Shown here piece after piece: positions 1-7,595 of a stretch of 24,620 nt of DNA. The DNA is from an uncultured bacterium. Lineage in GTDB: Bacteria > Verrucomicrobiota > Verrucomicrobiia > Opitutales > Intestinicryptomonadaceae. Every line of letters begins with the position of its first letter. Position 1 is the stretch's first letter. The DNA is taken from contig CAJMOT010000019.1 in assembly GCA_905214995.1 (NCBI GenBank), positions 1 to 24,620 on the forward strand. The letters run 5' to 3'. The position numbers and the translations under genes were made by a program. The notes under the pieces are model-generated. The model had not been told where the DNA came from. It ran no database searches and worked only from the letters and a program-made list of their open reading frames with translations.

Positions 1-115
1 CGAGGCAATCCGCGCGCAATGCCGCTTCTTGCTGCGCGCGGGCAGCCCGGAAATCCCGCGGGGCGTTCCGCGACGCGCCAGCGCGCGTGAGGGGCGGAGC
101 GGTTTGGCGCTACCG

Positions 116-772
116 TTAAATTTCGCGCGCAACCGGCCGCTCGATTTGCGCGATGCGCTCCATCAGCCTGTCCACTATGATCTGCGCCCTGTCGGGGCAG
201 TCCTTGCCCGGGTCTATTTCCTCCGGATATACCGGCTTTCCGGCGCATATCACGACCCTCCCGCCGCCGCCGAGCCTGTTGGTGCGCGGCAAAACCTCCT
301 CCAATCCGAAAGAGCGCACCGGAAGAATCGGAACCCCCGCCTTTATCGCCAGCAGCCCCGCCCCGGGCTTTCCCGGCAGCAGCTCCGCGCCGCTCCCGCG
401 CGTGCCCTCCGGAAATATTATCACGCCCACCCCGCTTCTCACGCGCGCCAGCACGTCGCGGAACGCCCCGAGATTTCCGGACTGACCGCGCTTTACGGGT
501 ATGGCGTTCAGGCGCCTGAAAATCCACCCGAGAATCCGCCCGCGCATGAGGGTGTCGCGCGCGACCGCGCAGAGTTCGGTCTCGTGGAAAAACGCCACCG
601 CCGTCGGATCGAGATAGCTTACGTGGTTGGCGATGATTATGCAAGGGCTCTTTGGAACATTCTCGTAGCCATAGAGCTCTATCCGCCCGAAAACGTCGCA
701 AAAGACGGACGATATGTGCCACCACGCCTTGTATACGAGCTTCCCGCCGAATTTGAAATACCGCGCGCGCAT
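116..772 (-). CDS. plsC: 1-acyl-sn-glycerol-3-phosphate acyltransferase (PlsC family)
   Basis: A membrane-associated lysophospholipid acyltransferase of about 218 residues. The family transfers an acyl chain to lysophosphatidic acid to make phosphatidic acid, the precursor of membrane phospholipids. The sequence shows the catalytic HX4D motif as NHVSYLD (His50, Asp55), and the acceptor-binding FPEGTRG motif at residues 120-126. Length is normal for short PlsC proteins. I place the start at the ATG at 772-770, which overlaps the stop of the upstream aroA-cmk gene by one base (TGATG on the minus strand). This implies translational coupling. A TTG one codon earlier is possible but less likely. 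It is the last gene of the tyrA > aroA-cmk > plsC run. The exact acyl and head-group specificity cannot be read from the sequence. Confidence 0.9.
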   Translation of the reverse strand: MRARYFKFGGKLVYKAWWHISSVFCDVFGRIELYGYENVPKSPCIIIANHVSYLDPTAVAFFHETELCAVARDTLMRGRILGWIFRRLNAIPVKRGQSGNLGAFRDVLARVRSGVGVIIFPEGTRGSGAELLPGKPGAGLLAIKAGVPILPVRSFGLEEVLPRTNRLGGGGRVVICAGKPVYPEEIDPGKDCPDRAQIIVDRLMERIAQIERPVAREI

Positions 773-2766
773 CAAGATTCCAAAATAAGCGAGAGCGTAA
801 GGCGGACAACCTCCTCCTTGGTCATATTGGAGGTGTCTATGCGCTCGGCGGACTCCGGACAGCGCAGGGGCGCCGTCTTGCGCGACCTGTCCATTGCGTC
901 GCGCAGCCCGATGGAATCGGCTATGCCCTCCCTGGCGCGGCGCGCGGCGCGGGTTTGCTCGTCGGCGTCGAGGAAAATCCTAACGTCGGCGTCGGGGAAA
1001 ATCACCGACCCTATGTCGCGCCCCTCCATTATGAGCCCCGCGAACCCGCGCGAGCGCGCGAAGTCCGCCATCGACCTCTGGTAGTACTTCAAAAACTCCC
1101 TGACCTCCGATATCGCCGCGAATTTCGCGACCTCCGAATTTACGCGCTCCGTCCTTATGAGAGCGTCGTCCGCGAGTTTCCCGTCGAGGGTGGCGCGCGC
1201 GGAATTTCCGCATAGGACGGTGCCCAACTTGACGGATTTCAGCCTTTCGGCGACGCGCGCGGGGTCGTCGGGGCTTATGCCCTCCCCGAGCAGCGCGTAG
1301 GCGACAGTCCTGTAATGCGCGCCTGTGTCGACGTGCATGTAGCCGAGAATGCGCGCGCACTCCTTCGAGACGCTCGACTTTCCGACCGCCGCGCCCCCGT
1401 CAACCGCCACGACCCTAAGCGCGCCGGAGTCGGAGCGCGCCGTGTAGAGCGCCTCGAAAAACTCCGCCCACGTCTTTGAGACGCATCCGGGATCCTCTAT
1501 CGCTATCCACGGCCTGCCGTCGCCGCGGACATCGCGCGAGGCGAGTATCGAAAAGCTCATCGCGATGCGGTGGTCGGCGTAGGTGTTGACGAGAGTCGTA
1601 GTTTGGGCGATTTCCGCAAGGCGCTCCGGCGGGTGGGGGGTTATGGAAATGGAGTCCTCGGTCTCGTCGACTTTGGCGCAGAATTTGCGCAGCTGGGCGG
1701 CGCACGCGGCAACCCTGTCGGTCTCCTGGGCGCGCGTGTGGCCGATTCCCCTTATCGAAAGTTTGAACGGCAAAAGCGGCGATATTGCCGCCAGCGTCAA
1801 AAAAGTGTCGGAAATGTCGTTGAAGTCTAATTCGAGGCTATCCGGAAAATCCCTCCGCCCCGACGCCTCCGCCACGAGCGAGCCGCCTACGGCAAAGCAA
1901 TCTATGAGCCCCGCCTTCGAGAGCAGGCCGCAAAACGCCGCGTCGCCCTGAAGCCTGCAATCGGCGAAGTTTTTTATTTCGCACGCCCCGCCCGCGACCG
2001 CCGGAAGCGCGATAAAATAGCTCGCCGCCGTAGCGTCGGGCTCCACGCCGTAGACCCGCTCCTCGCCCGCGGACGCCGAGAAAGCCGCGGAATACGCGCC
2101 GTTTTCAAACTCCGCCTTCACGCCGAACTGCGACATTATCCCGAGCGTCATTTCCACAAACGGCTTGGAGACGGTGTCCCCGCGCAATGAAACCCGCATT
2201 GGGGAATCCGCGAACGCCGAAACCATAAGGAGAGCCGAGAGCATCTGGCTCGACGCGCCGGCGTCCACCGAGACGTCGCCTCCTTTCAGCCCTTCGGCTT
2301 TCAAAATAAACGGCAGGGCGTTTTTCTCGCCCAAAAACTCGAAGCTCGCCCCCTGCGATTCAAGCGCCTCTATGAGCCCCGCCATCGGGCGCGAGCGCAT
2401 CGGCTCGTCGCAGTCGAACCTGTACTTTCCGCCTCTGCGCAGAGCGGCGAGGGCGGTGACAAACCTCGCCGCCGTCCCCGCGTTTCCGACGTGCAGCCGC
2501 GCGCACGAATTCGGAGGCCGGCTCCCGGGAGACTCTATCTCCACTGTCTTCTCAAAGCGGTTGAGGTTCACCACATACCCGAGGCGGGCGAGGCAGTCCG
2601 CCATGATTTCCGTATCGCGCGAAAACAGCGCGCCCTCTATGCGCGTCCTGCCCCCCGTCAGGGCGGCGAGGATCATCGCGCGGTTCGTAAGGCTCTTCGA
2701 GCCGGGCGGCAAAACGGAAGAGGCGCACTTGAATCGGAAAGGTTTTATCGCTATTTCTGTTGGCAT
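772..2766 (-). CDS. aroA-cmk: bifunctional 3-phosphoshikimate 1-carboxyvinyltransferase / cytidylate kinase fusion
   Basis: One 664-residue chain with two complete enzymes. Residues 1-440 are EPSP synthase (shikimate pathway: shikimate-3-phosphate plus PEP). Its motifs are PGSKSLTNRA (21-30), GNAGTAAR (94-101), RSRP (124-127), SSQ (172-174), EPDATAASYF (242-251), RAQETDR (345-351) and YADHRIAM (396-403). Residues about 450-664 are cytidylate kinase (CMP/dCMP to CDP/dCDP), with P-loop GGAAVGKSS (457-465), DTGAHYR, EGRDIGSVIFPDA and the RKTAPL lid motif. Neither half lacks a key residue that I can see, so both should be active. Separate adjacent aroA and cmk genes are common, and annotated fusions exist in other bacteria. 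The gene sits 4 bases after tyrA and overlaps plsC by one base, so the three are probably cotranscribed. No frameshift separates the halves. Confidence 0.96.
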   Translation of the reverse strand: MPTEIAIKPFRFKCASSVLPPGSKSLTNRAMILAALTGGRTRIEGALFSRDTEIMADCLARLGYVVNLNRFEKTVEIESPGSRPPNSCARLHVGNAGTAARFVTALAALRRGGKYRFDCDEPMRSRPMAGLIEALESQGASFEFLGEKNALPFILKAEGLKGGDVSVDAGASSQMLSALLMVSAFADSPMRVSLRGDTVSKPFVEMTLGIMSQFGVKAEFENGAYSAAFSASAGEERVYGVEPDATAASYFIALPAVAGGACEIKNFADCRLQGDAAFCGLLSKAGLIDCFAVGGSLVAEASGRRDFPDSLELDFNDISDTFLTLAAISPLLPFKLSIRGIGHTRAQETDRVAACAAQLRKFCAKVDETEDSISITPHPPERLAEIAQTTTLVNTYADHRIAMSFSILASRDVRGDGRPWIAIEDPGCVSKTWAEFFEALYTARSDSGALRVVAVDGGAAVGKSSVSKECARILGYMHVDTGAHYRTVAYALLGEGISPDDPARVAERLKSVKLGTVLCGNSARATLDGKLADDALIRTERVNSEVAKFAAISEVREFLKYYQRSMADFARSRGFAGLIMEGRDIGSVIFPDADVRIFLDADEQTRAARRAREGIADSIGLRDAMDRSRKTAPLRCPESAERIDTSNMTKEEVVRLTLSLILES

Positions 2767-2770
2767 CGTT

Positions 2771-3622
2771 TTAAAGCTTGTCCCTGAAAGCCTTGGCTTT
2801 TTTGAGGGCGGATGACACGCCGCCCTTGTCGCCGGATTTTATCGCCCCTATCAGCGCGTCGAGGCGCGAGGAAAAATCCCCGAGCGCCGAAAGTATCTCG
2901 TCGCGGTTGTCCGCCACGATGCTCTCCCATATCTGGGGCGATCCCGACGCAACCCTTGTGGTGTCCCTGAATCCCGGCCCCGAATACGGCAGGAGATTCA
3001 TGTCAAAATCCGCCGCGACGTCGCAGACGAGGGTTGCCGCCAGGTGCGGCAGATGGCTTACGCGCGCGACTATGGCGTCGTGCAGCTGCGGGGATACCGT
3101 GTACACCCGCATTCCAAGCGCCTTCCAAGCCTCTGAAACGGCGGCGGCCGCGCATTCGTCGGACTCCGACAGCGGCGTGACGAAACACGGGCGGGAATTG
3201 AAGAGCTTTTCGTCGGCGAAGTCTATGCCGATTTTCTCCGAGCCCGCCATCGGGTGCGAGCCCACGAAGCGCGCCCCGAACGCTCCGACGGACTCGGAGC
3301 ACAGGCGGCAAATCTTGCCCTTGACGCTGCCAACGTCCGTCACGAGCGAGCCCTCTTTGAGGCTCGGGGCGATTTTTGACGCGAGCTCCGGAATGTTTTC
3401 CGTGGGCACGCATATCACGGTGAGGTCGGCGTCCTCCGCGGCTTCCCCGGGCTCGGAGCTCACCGTGTCGAAAATATCGGGAAGGCGCGAGCACTTTTCG
3501 CGCGTAGACTCGCTCCTCGACCACGCCGATATCCTTCCGCACAAGCCGCAGCTTTTTGCGGCAAATGCGAACGAGGCTCCGAGAAGCCCCGCGCCGAGTA
3601 TTGCGATTTTGCGAAATTTCAT
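2771..3622 (-). CDS. tyrA: prephenate dehydrogenase
   Basis: A TyrA-family dehydrogenase of about 283 residues. It oxidatively decarboxylates prephenate to 4-hydroxyphenylpyruvate in tyrosine synthesis (arogenate as substrate cannot be excluded). An N-terminal Rossmann fold carries GAGLLG. It is followed by DVGSVK, the GSHPMAGSE motif with the family's catalytic histidine, VSHLPHLAA, and FRDTTRVASG in the helical dimerisation domain. There is no chorismate-mutase or ACT domain, so allosteric tyrosine control through ACT is absent. I prefer the ATG at 3622-3620. A TTG three codons upstream is also in frame. It is the first gene of an operon with aroA-cmk (4-base gap) and plsC. The pairing of tyrA with aroA fits a small aromatic amino-acid cluster. 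Confidence 0.93.
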   Translation of the reverse strand: MKFRKIAILGAGLLGASFAFAAKSCGLCGRISAWSRSESTREKCSRLPDIFDTVSSEPGEAAEDADLTVICVPTENIPELASKIAPSLKEGSLVTDVGSVKGKICRLCSESVGAFGARFVGSHPMAGSEKIGIDFADEKLFNSRPCFVTPLSESDECAAAAVSEAWKALGMRVYTVSPQLHDAIVARVSHLPHLAATLVCDVAADFDMNLLPYSGPGFRDTTRVASGSPQIWESIVADNRDEILSALGDFSSRLDALIGAIKSGDKGGVSSALKKAKAFRDKL

Positions 3623-3629
3623 ATTTCTC

Positions 3630-3657
3630 AAACTAAACCCGCGGGCGCCGCGTTCAA
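3630..3657 (-). promoter_or_regulatory. candidate promoter of the tyrA operon
   Basis: On the minus strand there is TTGAAC (3657-3652), a 16-base spacer and TAGTTT (3635-3630). The -10 box ends 7 bases before the chosen tyrA ATG, which would give a leaderless or nearly leaderless transcript. The -10 match is weak (3 of 6 to TATAAT), so this is tentative. Confidence 0.3.
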
Positions 3658-3702
3658 CAAAATAATACGCCGGCCCCCTTTTTTGCGCCGCTCCCGCCGG
3701 CG
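3658..3702 (-). terminator. probable intrinsic terminator after the ClC gene
   Basis: Read on the minus strand just after the clc stop codon, a perfect 7-bp GC stem (CGCCGGC at 3702-3696, GCCGGCG at 3674-3668) with a 21-base loop is followed by TATTATTTTG. The long loop lowers confidence. It would separate clc from the tyrA operon, supporting two transcription units. Confidence 0.4.
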
Positions 3703-3704
3703 CG

Positions 3705-5448
3705 CTACCCGCCGAATTTCGAGCGGGCGGAGATTTCGGCGAACGCCATGAATATGTCGCCGCGGTTGACTATCCCGTAAAACTTCCCGTCCGCCTCGAC
3801 CATCGGCATCTCCTCCGCGGCGGGATTCTCCGAAAACGCCTTTATTCCGTCCACTATCCCCGTGTCGGGGCCGAGCGTCGGGATGTCGGAGCGCATTATG
3901 TCGTCGGCTATGACGTTTTCCGACAGCGCGCCGGACTTGGCGAACGCCAAGACGTCGCCGCGCAGGATTCCGCCGATATACCTGTTGCTGCGCGACACGA
4001 CATACACCGCGCTGTCGTGGTTCTTCAAAAATATCTTCGCCACGTTGCGGAAGAGGGTCGTGGGGGCGACCGTGTTGTCGCTCTTGCGGAAGAGGTCGCC
4101 GACCTTCACGTCTTTGAGGGGCTTGTTAAACGCGGACTTCACGCCGCCCGCCGCCTCCGCCGCGTACATGGACTTCGCCCTCGCCAGGCGGGAGACCGCG
4201 TGCGAGACCAACACCCCTATCATCAGCGGGAAAATCATGCGGCCGGCCATCGTGAACTCCAACACGAGCATGAGGGACGTGAGCGGCGCGGCGGCCGCCG
4301 TAGTGAAAAACGCCGCCATTCCGAGCAGCGAAAAGCCTATAATCTCCTCCGTTCCCAACGGCGCGCCCGCAAGCGCGAGCAGCTGGGCGAAAATGAACCC
4401 GAAAACCCCTCCTATCGTGAGGCTCGGGGTCAGCACGCCGCCGACCGCGCCCATTCCGAAGAAGAGCGCCACGGAAAATATTTTGAGCGCGAGAACCGCC
4501 GAGACGTCTCCGAGAGAAAAATTCATGGAAACGAGCCCGCGGATTATGTGCGCCCCGTTGCCCGCCACCTCCGGATAGTACGCCGCGATCGCGCCCACCG
4601 CAACCCCCGCAACGGCGAGCCTCAGCGGGAGGAGCTCCGCGCCCCTGTTGAGCAGTCTCCTGCACTTGGCGAGCCACGCCAGCCACAAATTCGCCAAAAG
4701 GGAGGCCGCCGCCCCAAGGAGCGCGCTCAAAAGCGCGGTCTGCGCGTTTATGTCGAGGTACGCGCCCGAAATTTCGTAAAGCGGGCTCGGGTTGCCTACG
4801 GCGCAAATGGTAAGGTAGCTCGCGCAGCTCGCCACGAGCAGCGGGGCGAGCATGTCCATGGACATTATGCCGATGACGATTTCGCAGACGAAAAGCGCGC
4901 CCGCCATCGGAGCGTGGAATACCGCGGCCATCCCCCGCCGCGGAACACGCCACCAGCAGGCGCAGGCGCGGGGTGGACATGTTCAGACGCCTGCCCGCCA
5001 TCGAAGCGAAAACCGCCGCGGTCTGGACGAGCGGCCCCTCGCGCCCGATGGAGGCGCCCGAGCCTATCGTCACTATCGCCGCCGCGCTGCGCAGGAGGTT
5101 CGCGCGCACGGGTATGTAGCCGTTGCCTATGGACACGGCCTCCATGTACGGGGTCGGCGACTTCCTGATCCTCTTTGCGGCAAACAGCAAAATCCCGCCA
5201 GCCGCCGCCCCGCTTGCCGCGAGCGAGAAGATCCTGCGCCACGGCGGAATCTGCAAAAAGGACGACACCGCCCCGTCGCCGTCCGCTCCCGTGAGGGTTT
5301 CGAGAATCAGGCGCGTCGCAAATTGGAACGCGAGCGCGATGGCGGCAGAGAGCATTCCCGCCAAGACCGCGTAAAAGTACACCCCTCCCCTTCCCGCAAG
5401 GCTGAAGCGGATTCTGGCGAGAAGCAAAAACTTGAAAAACCCGTTCAC
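3705..5448 (-). pseudogene. ClC-type chloride channel / H+-Cl- antiporter with CBS pair, interrupted by a frameshift
   Basis: The N-terminal frame (5448 down to about 4932) gives the first ClC half. It has several hydrophobic segments, the anion-filter motif GSGAS (residues 129-133) and GREGP (135-139), whose Glu137 is the family gating glutamate. The frame then fails at a five-G run (4932-4936). The other frame (from 4931 to 3705, about 408 residues) continues the ClC fold with AAVFHAPMAGALFV, GGVLTPSL, and a C-terminal CBS pair over the last 130 or so residues. Known ClC proteins read continuously here (AAAGLAAAFNAPLAG in E. coli ClcA). The two halves are otherwise complete, which suggests a very recent mutation, an assembly error, or less likely programmed frameshifting. 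ClC proteins move chloride or exchange it for protons across the inner membrane. The start lies 13 bases after the EIIA gene stop, so the two are likely cotranscribed. Confidence 0.85.
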
Positions 5449-5461
5449 CGGCGAGTCCGCG

Positions 5462-5887
5462 TCAGTTCAGCGCAAGCTCCAAGCCGCGCGCCATCTCCTC
5501 CGGAGAAATCCCGGCCGCGGATTCGCCGAGCGACTTTCTCCACTTTATTATCTTCTGCAAGATCGAAAGGTATGCCGCCACGCGGCTCCTGTCCACCGCT
5601 ACCAGTATCACGAGGTTCGCCCTGCAATCCTCCGTGGGCCAGTCGACCCCGCCGCTGCTTATCCCCGCCACGACGTATTCGGCTCCGAGCCCCGATATCC
5701 TGCCGTGCGGCACCGCGAGCCCGTCTTCGAGATAGGTCGAGGCGGTGTCCTCCCTGAGATACACTGCCTCTTTGAGGTCGGAAAGGGTTTCGGCGGGCAT
5801 GTCGGGCGCAAGGGAGCCGAGCATGTATTCCAGGCATTCGGCCTGCCCCGGGAATTCCCCAAGTCGAATGGCTTTTATGAAAGGCAT
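5462..5887 (-). CDS. PTS EIIA-type protein, PtsN/fructose-IIA-like
   Basis: A cytoplasmic protein of 141 residues, the normal size for a stand-alone EIIA of the fructose/mannitol/nitrogen class. The phosphorylatable histidine is visible in DGLAVPHGR (His61), matching the family consensus around the active site. EIIA-Ntr proteins do not carry sugar. They relay PTS phosphorylation state to targets, and in E. coli they control potassium transport. No membrane EIIB/EIIC gene lies nearby, which favours a regulatory role. The next gene, 13 bases downstream, encodes a ClC anion transporter, so control of that transporter is a reasonable inference. No clear ribosome-binding sequence precedes the ATG at 5887. 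Whether it is true PtsN or another EIIA paralogue cannot be settled here. Confidence 0.85.
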   Translation of the reverse strand: MPFIKAIRLGEFPGQAECLEYMLGSLAPDMPAETLSDLKEAVYLREDTASTYLEDGLAVPHGRISGLGAEYVVAGISSGGVDWPTEDCRANLVILVAVDRSRVAAYLSILQKIIKWRKSLGESAAGISPEEMARGLELALN

Positions 5888-5986
5888 GAAAAAAATATCG
5901 CCATAAATCCGCCAATCGTCAAGACAACTCGCTTCCGCCCGCCGCCGCCCCGCCGGAAAATTTTTGGGAATGCGGCGCGCAAACGG

Positions 5987-7432
5987 CTATTCGCGCGCCT
6001 CCAGCATAGCATATCCGTAGGGGGCGAGGCGAGCGCGAAGCTTCCCGCCGGAAAATTCCCACTCCGCCCCCGACGACAGCTTTTCCTCAAAGCCCTCCGG
6101 CGCATCGAAAGCGGCGGAAAACTCCGCGGGCTCGGGCTTGGCATTGGCAACGCAGAAAAGCCTCTGCCCCGAAACGCCGTCGATTCTCGCGAAGGAAACC
6201 GCCCTGTCGGGCGCGGAGTTTTTAAGCCAGACGGTTTTTCCCCTGTAAAGGGCGGGAAGTTCGCGCTTCATGGACACGAGCTTCCGCACGAGCCCCATGC
6301 GCGCTTTCCCCTCCCGCGTAAGCGCCTTCGACCAGTCTATGAAAAGCCTTCCGAACTCACGGTTGGCGAAAATGTTGTGGGGCGCGCAGTCCGCGATTTC
6401 GTTGCCGTTGTATATGAACGGCACTCCGTCCACCGCGAAATTGAGAAACAGCATTGAATCCGCCGCGGCGCGCCCCGGAAAAGCGTCAACCCTCTTGCAG
6501 CCGTGCGCCATGTCGTGGTTTTCGCGGAAGCGCAAAAACGCGCTCCCCTTTGGGAACTCGCGCGCCGCGCGCGCCTCGGCCTCGAAGAGCTTTTCCGCCG
6601 GAGCCCCTTTCTGATAGACGTCAATGAGCGCCCACGCCCAATAGAAGCCGTAGCTTGCGTCGTAGGTTCCGAGATGGTTTTTGGGCCTTATGCCCTCGCT
6701 GAAAAAGAGAAAGCCGGGTTTTATTTTCCGCATTCTCCGCGCGCCCTCCTCCCAAAACGAGAGCGGCACGAGATCCTCCACGTCGCACCTGAACCCGTCG
6801 AAACCGTATTCGCGGACGAGATATTCCATATTTTTGTACATGTACTCCCTGAGTTCGGGATTTTCATAGTCCAGCTCCGGAAACTTCCAGTCGCCAACCT
6901 TGACGGAGCCGTCCCGATTGCGCCTCACAAAATCGGGATGCTCCCCAATCAGCTCCGCCTTCGGGCCGCAATGAAAATACACAATGTCATACACGACTTT
7001 CATTCCGAGCGCGTGGGCTTCGGACACGAAATCTTTCAGATCCCGGGGGGATCCGTACTCGGGGTCGATTTTAAAGTAGTCTTTCTGCCGGTAGGGATTT
7101 TTGGGATTCAGCCCGAACTCGCGCTGGCGGCCGCTCCAGAAATTTTTGTCGGCGTCGCCGTCCGCGAGCGCCACCGGGCAGAGCTGTATTATTTTCACGC
7201 CGAGCGACGCGACGTGCGGCAAAAGCCTCTCCGCCGATTTCAGAGTGCCCTCTTGGGTAAACGGGCGCAGAAAAATCTGGTACACGGTCGATTTTAAAAG
7301 CTCCTCGGAAACCGGACGCGCCGACGCGCCTGGAACCGGAGAATCGTCGTAGCGGACTTGCCCGGCGGAAACGCGCGCGGCAAAAGGCAGCGAAAAAAGC
7401 AAAACGGCGGCAAACGCCAATAGATTCTTCAT
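5987..7432 (-). CDS. secreted alpha-amylase-family glycoside hydrolase (GH13)
   Basis: A 481-residue protein with an N-terminal signal peptide (charged MKN, hydrophobic core to about residue 19, cleavage near AARVSA). The TIM barrel shows the GH13 regions in order: DIVYFH (149-154, normally ending in NH, here Phe-His), GFRCDVEDL with nucleophile Asp217, FFSEG with acid/base Glu246, and RENHD with Asp307. All three catalytic carboxylates are present. A small C-terminal beta domain (from about residue 400) ends the chain. It should cleave alpha-glucosidic bonds of starch- or maltodextrin-like substrates outside the cytoplasm. Subfamily and exact product are not readable. It is divergent from a second secreted carbohydrate-active protein and shares a 163-base spacer with it. 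Downstream, 99 bases separate it from the EIIA gene. A TATAAA (7452-7447, minus) lies 14 bases before the ATG. Confidence 0.9.
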   Translation of the reverse strand: MKNLLAFAAVLLFSLPFAARVSAGQVRYDDSPVPGASARPVSEELLKSTVYQIFLRPFTQEGTLKSAERLLPHVASLGVKIIQLCPVALADGDADKNFWSGRQREFGLNPKNPYRQKDYFKIDPEYGSPRDLKDFVSEAHALGMKVVYDIVYFHCGPKAELIGEHPDFVRRNRDGSVKVGDWKFPELDYENPELREYMYKNMEYLVREYGFDGFRCDVEDLVPLSFWEEGARRMRKIKPGFLFFSEGIRPKNHLGTYDASYGFYWAWALIDVYQKGAPAEKLFEAEARAAREFPKGSAFLRFRENHDMAHGCKRVDAFPGRAAADSMLFLNFAVDGVPFIYNGNEIADCAPHNIFANREFGRLFIDWSKALTREGKARMGLVRKLVSMKRELPALYRGKTVWLKNSAPDRAVSFARIDGVSGQRLFCVANAKPEPAEFSAAFDAPEGFEEKLSSGAEWEFSGGKLRARLAPYGYAMLEARE

Positions 7433-7532
7433 ATCCCAAACATAAATTTATAGCGGGAATTCCGCAAGCGCATAAAAAAAGAATCTCGGGCAAAATTCGC
7501 GCCATTCCGCGGTTCCGACGTTAAAAACGCTC

Positions 7533-7561
7533 TTGCTGAAAGCGCAAGAAAATGCTATCGT
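7533..7561 (+). promoter_or_regulatory. candidate sigma-70-type promoter of the GH65/95-like gene
   Basis: TTGCTG (7533-7538), 17-base spacer, then TATCGT (7556-7561) preceded by TGC, an extended -10 element. The predicted start of transcription near 7568 leaves a leader of about 28 bases that contains the ribosome-binding site. The imperfect repeat CTTGC...GCAAG (7532-7548) lies in the spacer and could be an operator. Confidence 0.4.
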
Positions 7562-7582
7562 TTTAATATTCACGCAATATTT

Positions 7583-7588
7583 AGGAGG
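7583..7588 (+). promoter_or_regulatory. perfect Shine-Dalgarno AGGAGG
   Basis: AGGAGG ends 7 bases before the ATG at 7596 and fixes that start over an in-frame upstream ATG at 7533. It is the only full Shine-Dalgarno consensus I see ahead of a gene in this window; most neighbours have none. Confidence 0.85.
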
Positions 7589-7595
7589 AAAAAAT

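Noticed and set aside
29..1084. Long plus-strand open frame over plsC and aroA-cmk
   Set aside because: Rich in Arg/Pro/Ala with no motif; it is the antisense shadow of GC-rich coding sequence.
3684..3702. Smaller hairpin GCGCCG...CGGCGC after clc as the terminator
   Set aside because: On the clc strand it is followed by As, not Ts; the alternative pairing at 3668-3702, followed by a T-rich run, is better.
4017..5168. Long plus-strand open frame over clc
   Set aside because: Arg/Glu/His-biased shadow; the ClC motifs on the minus strand explain the region.
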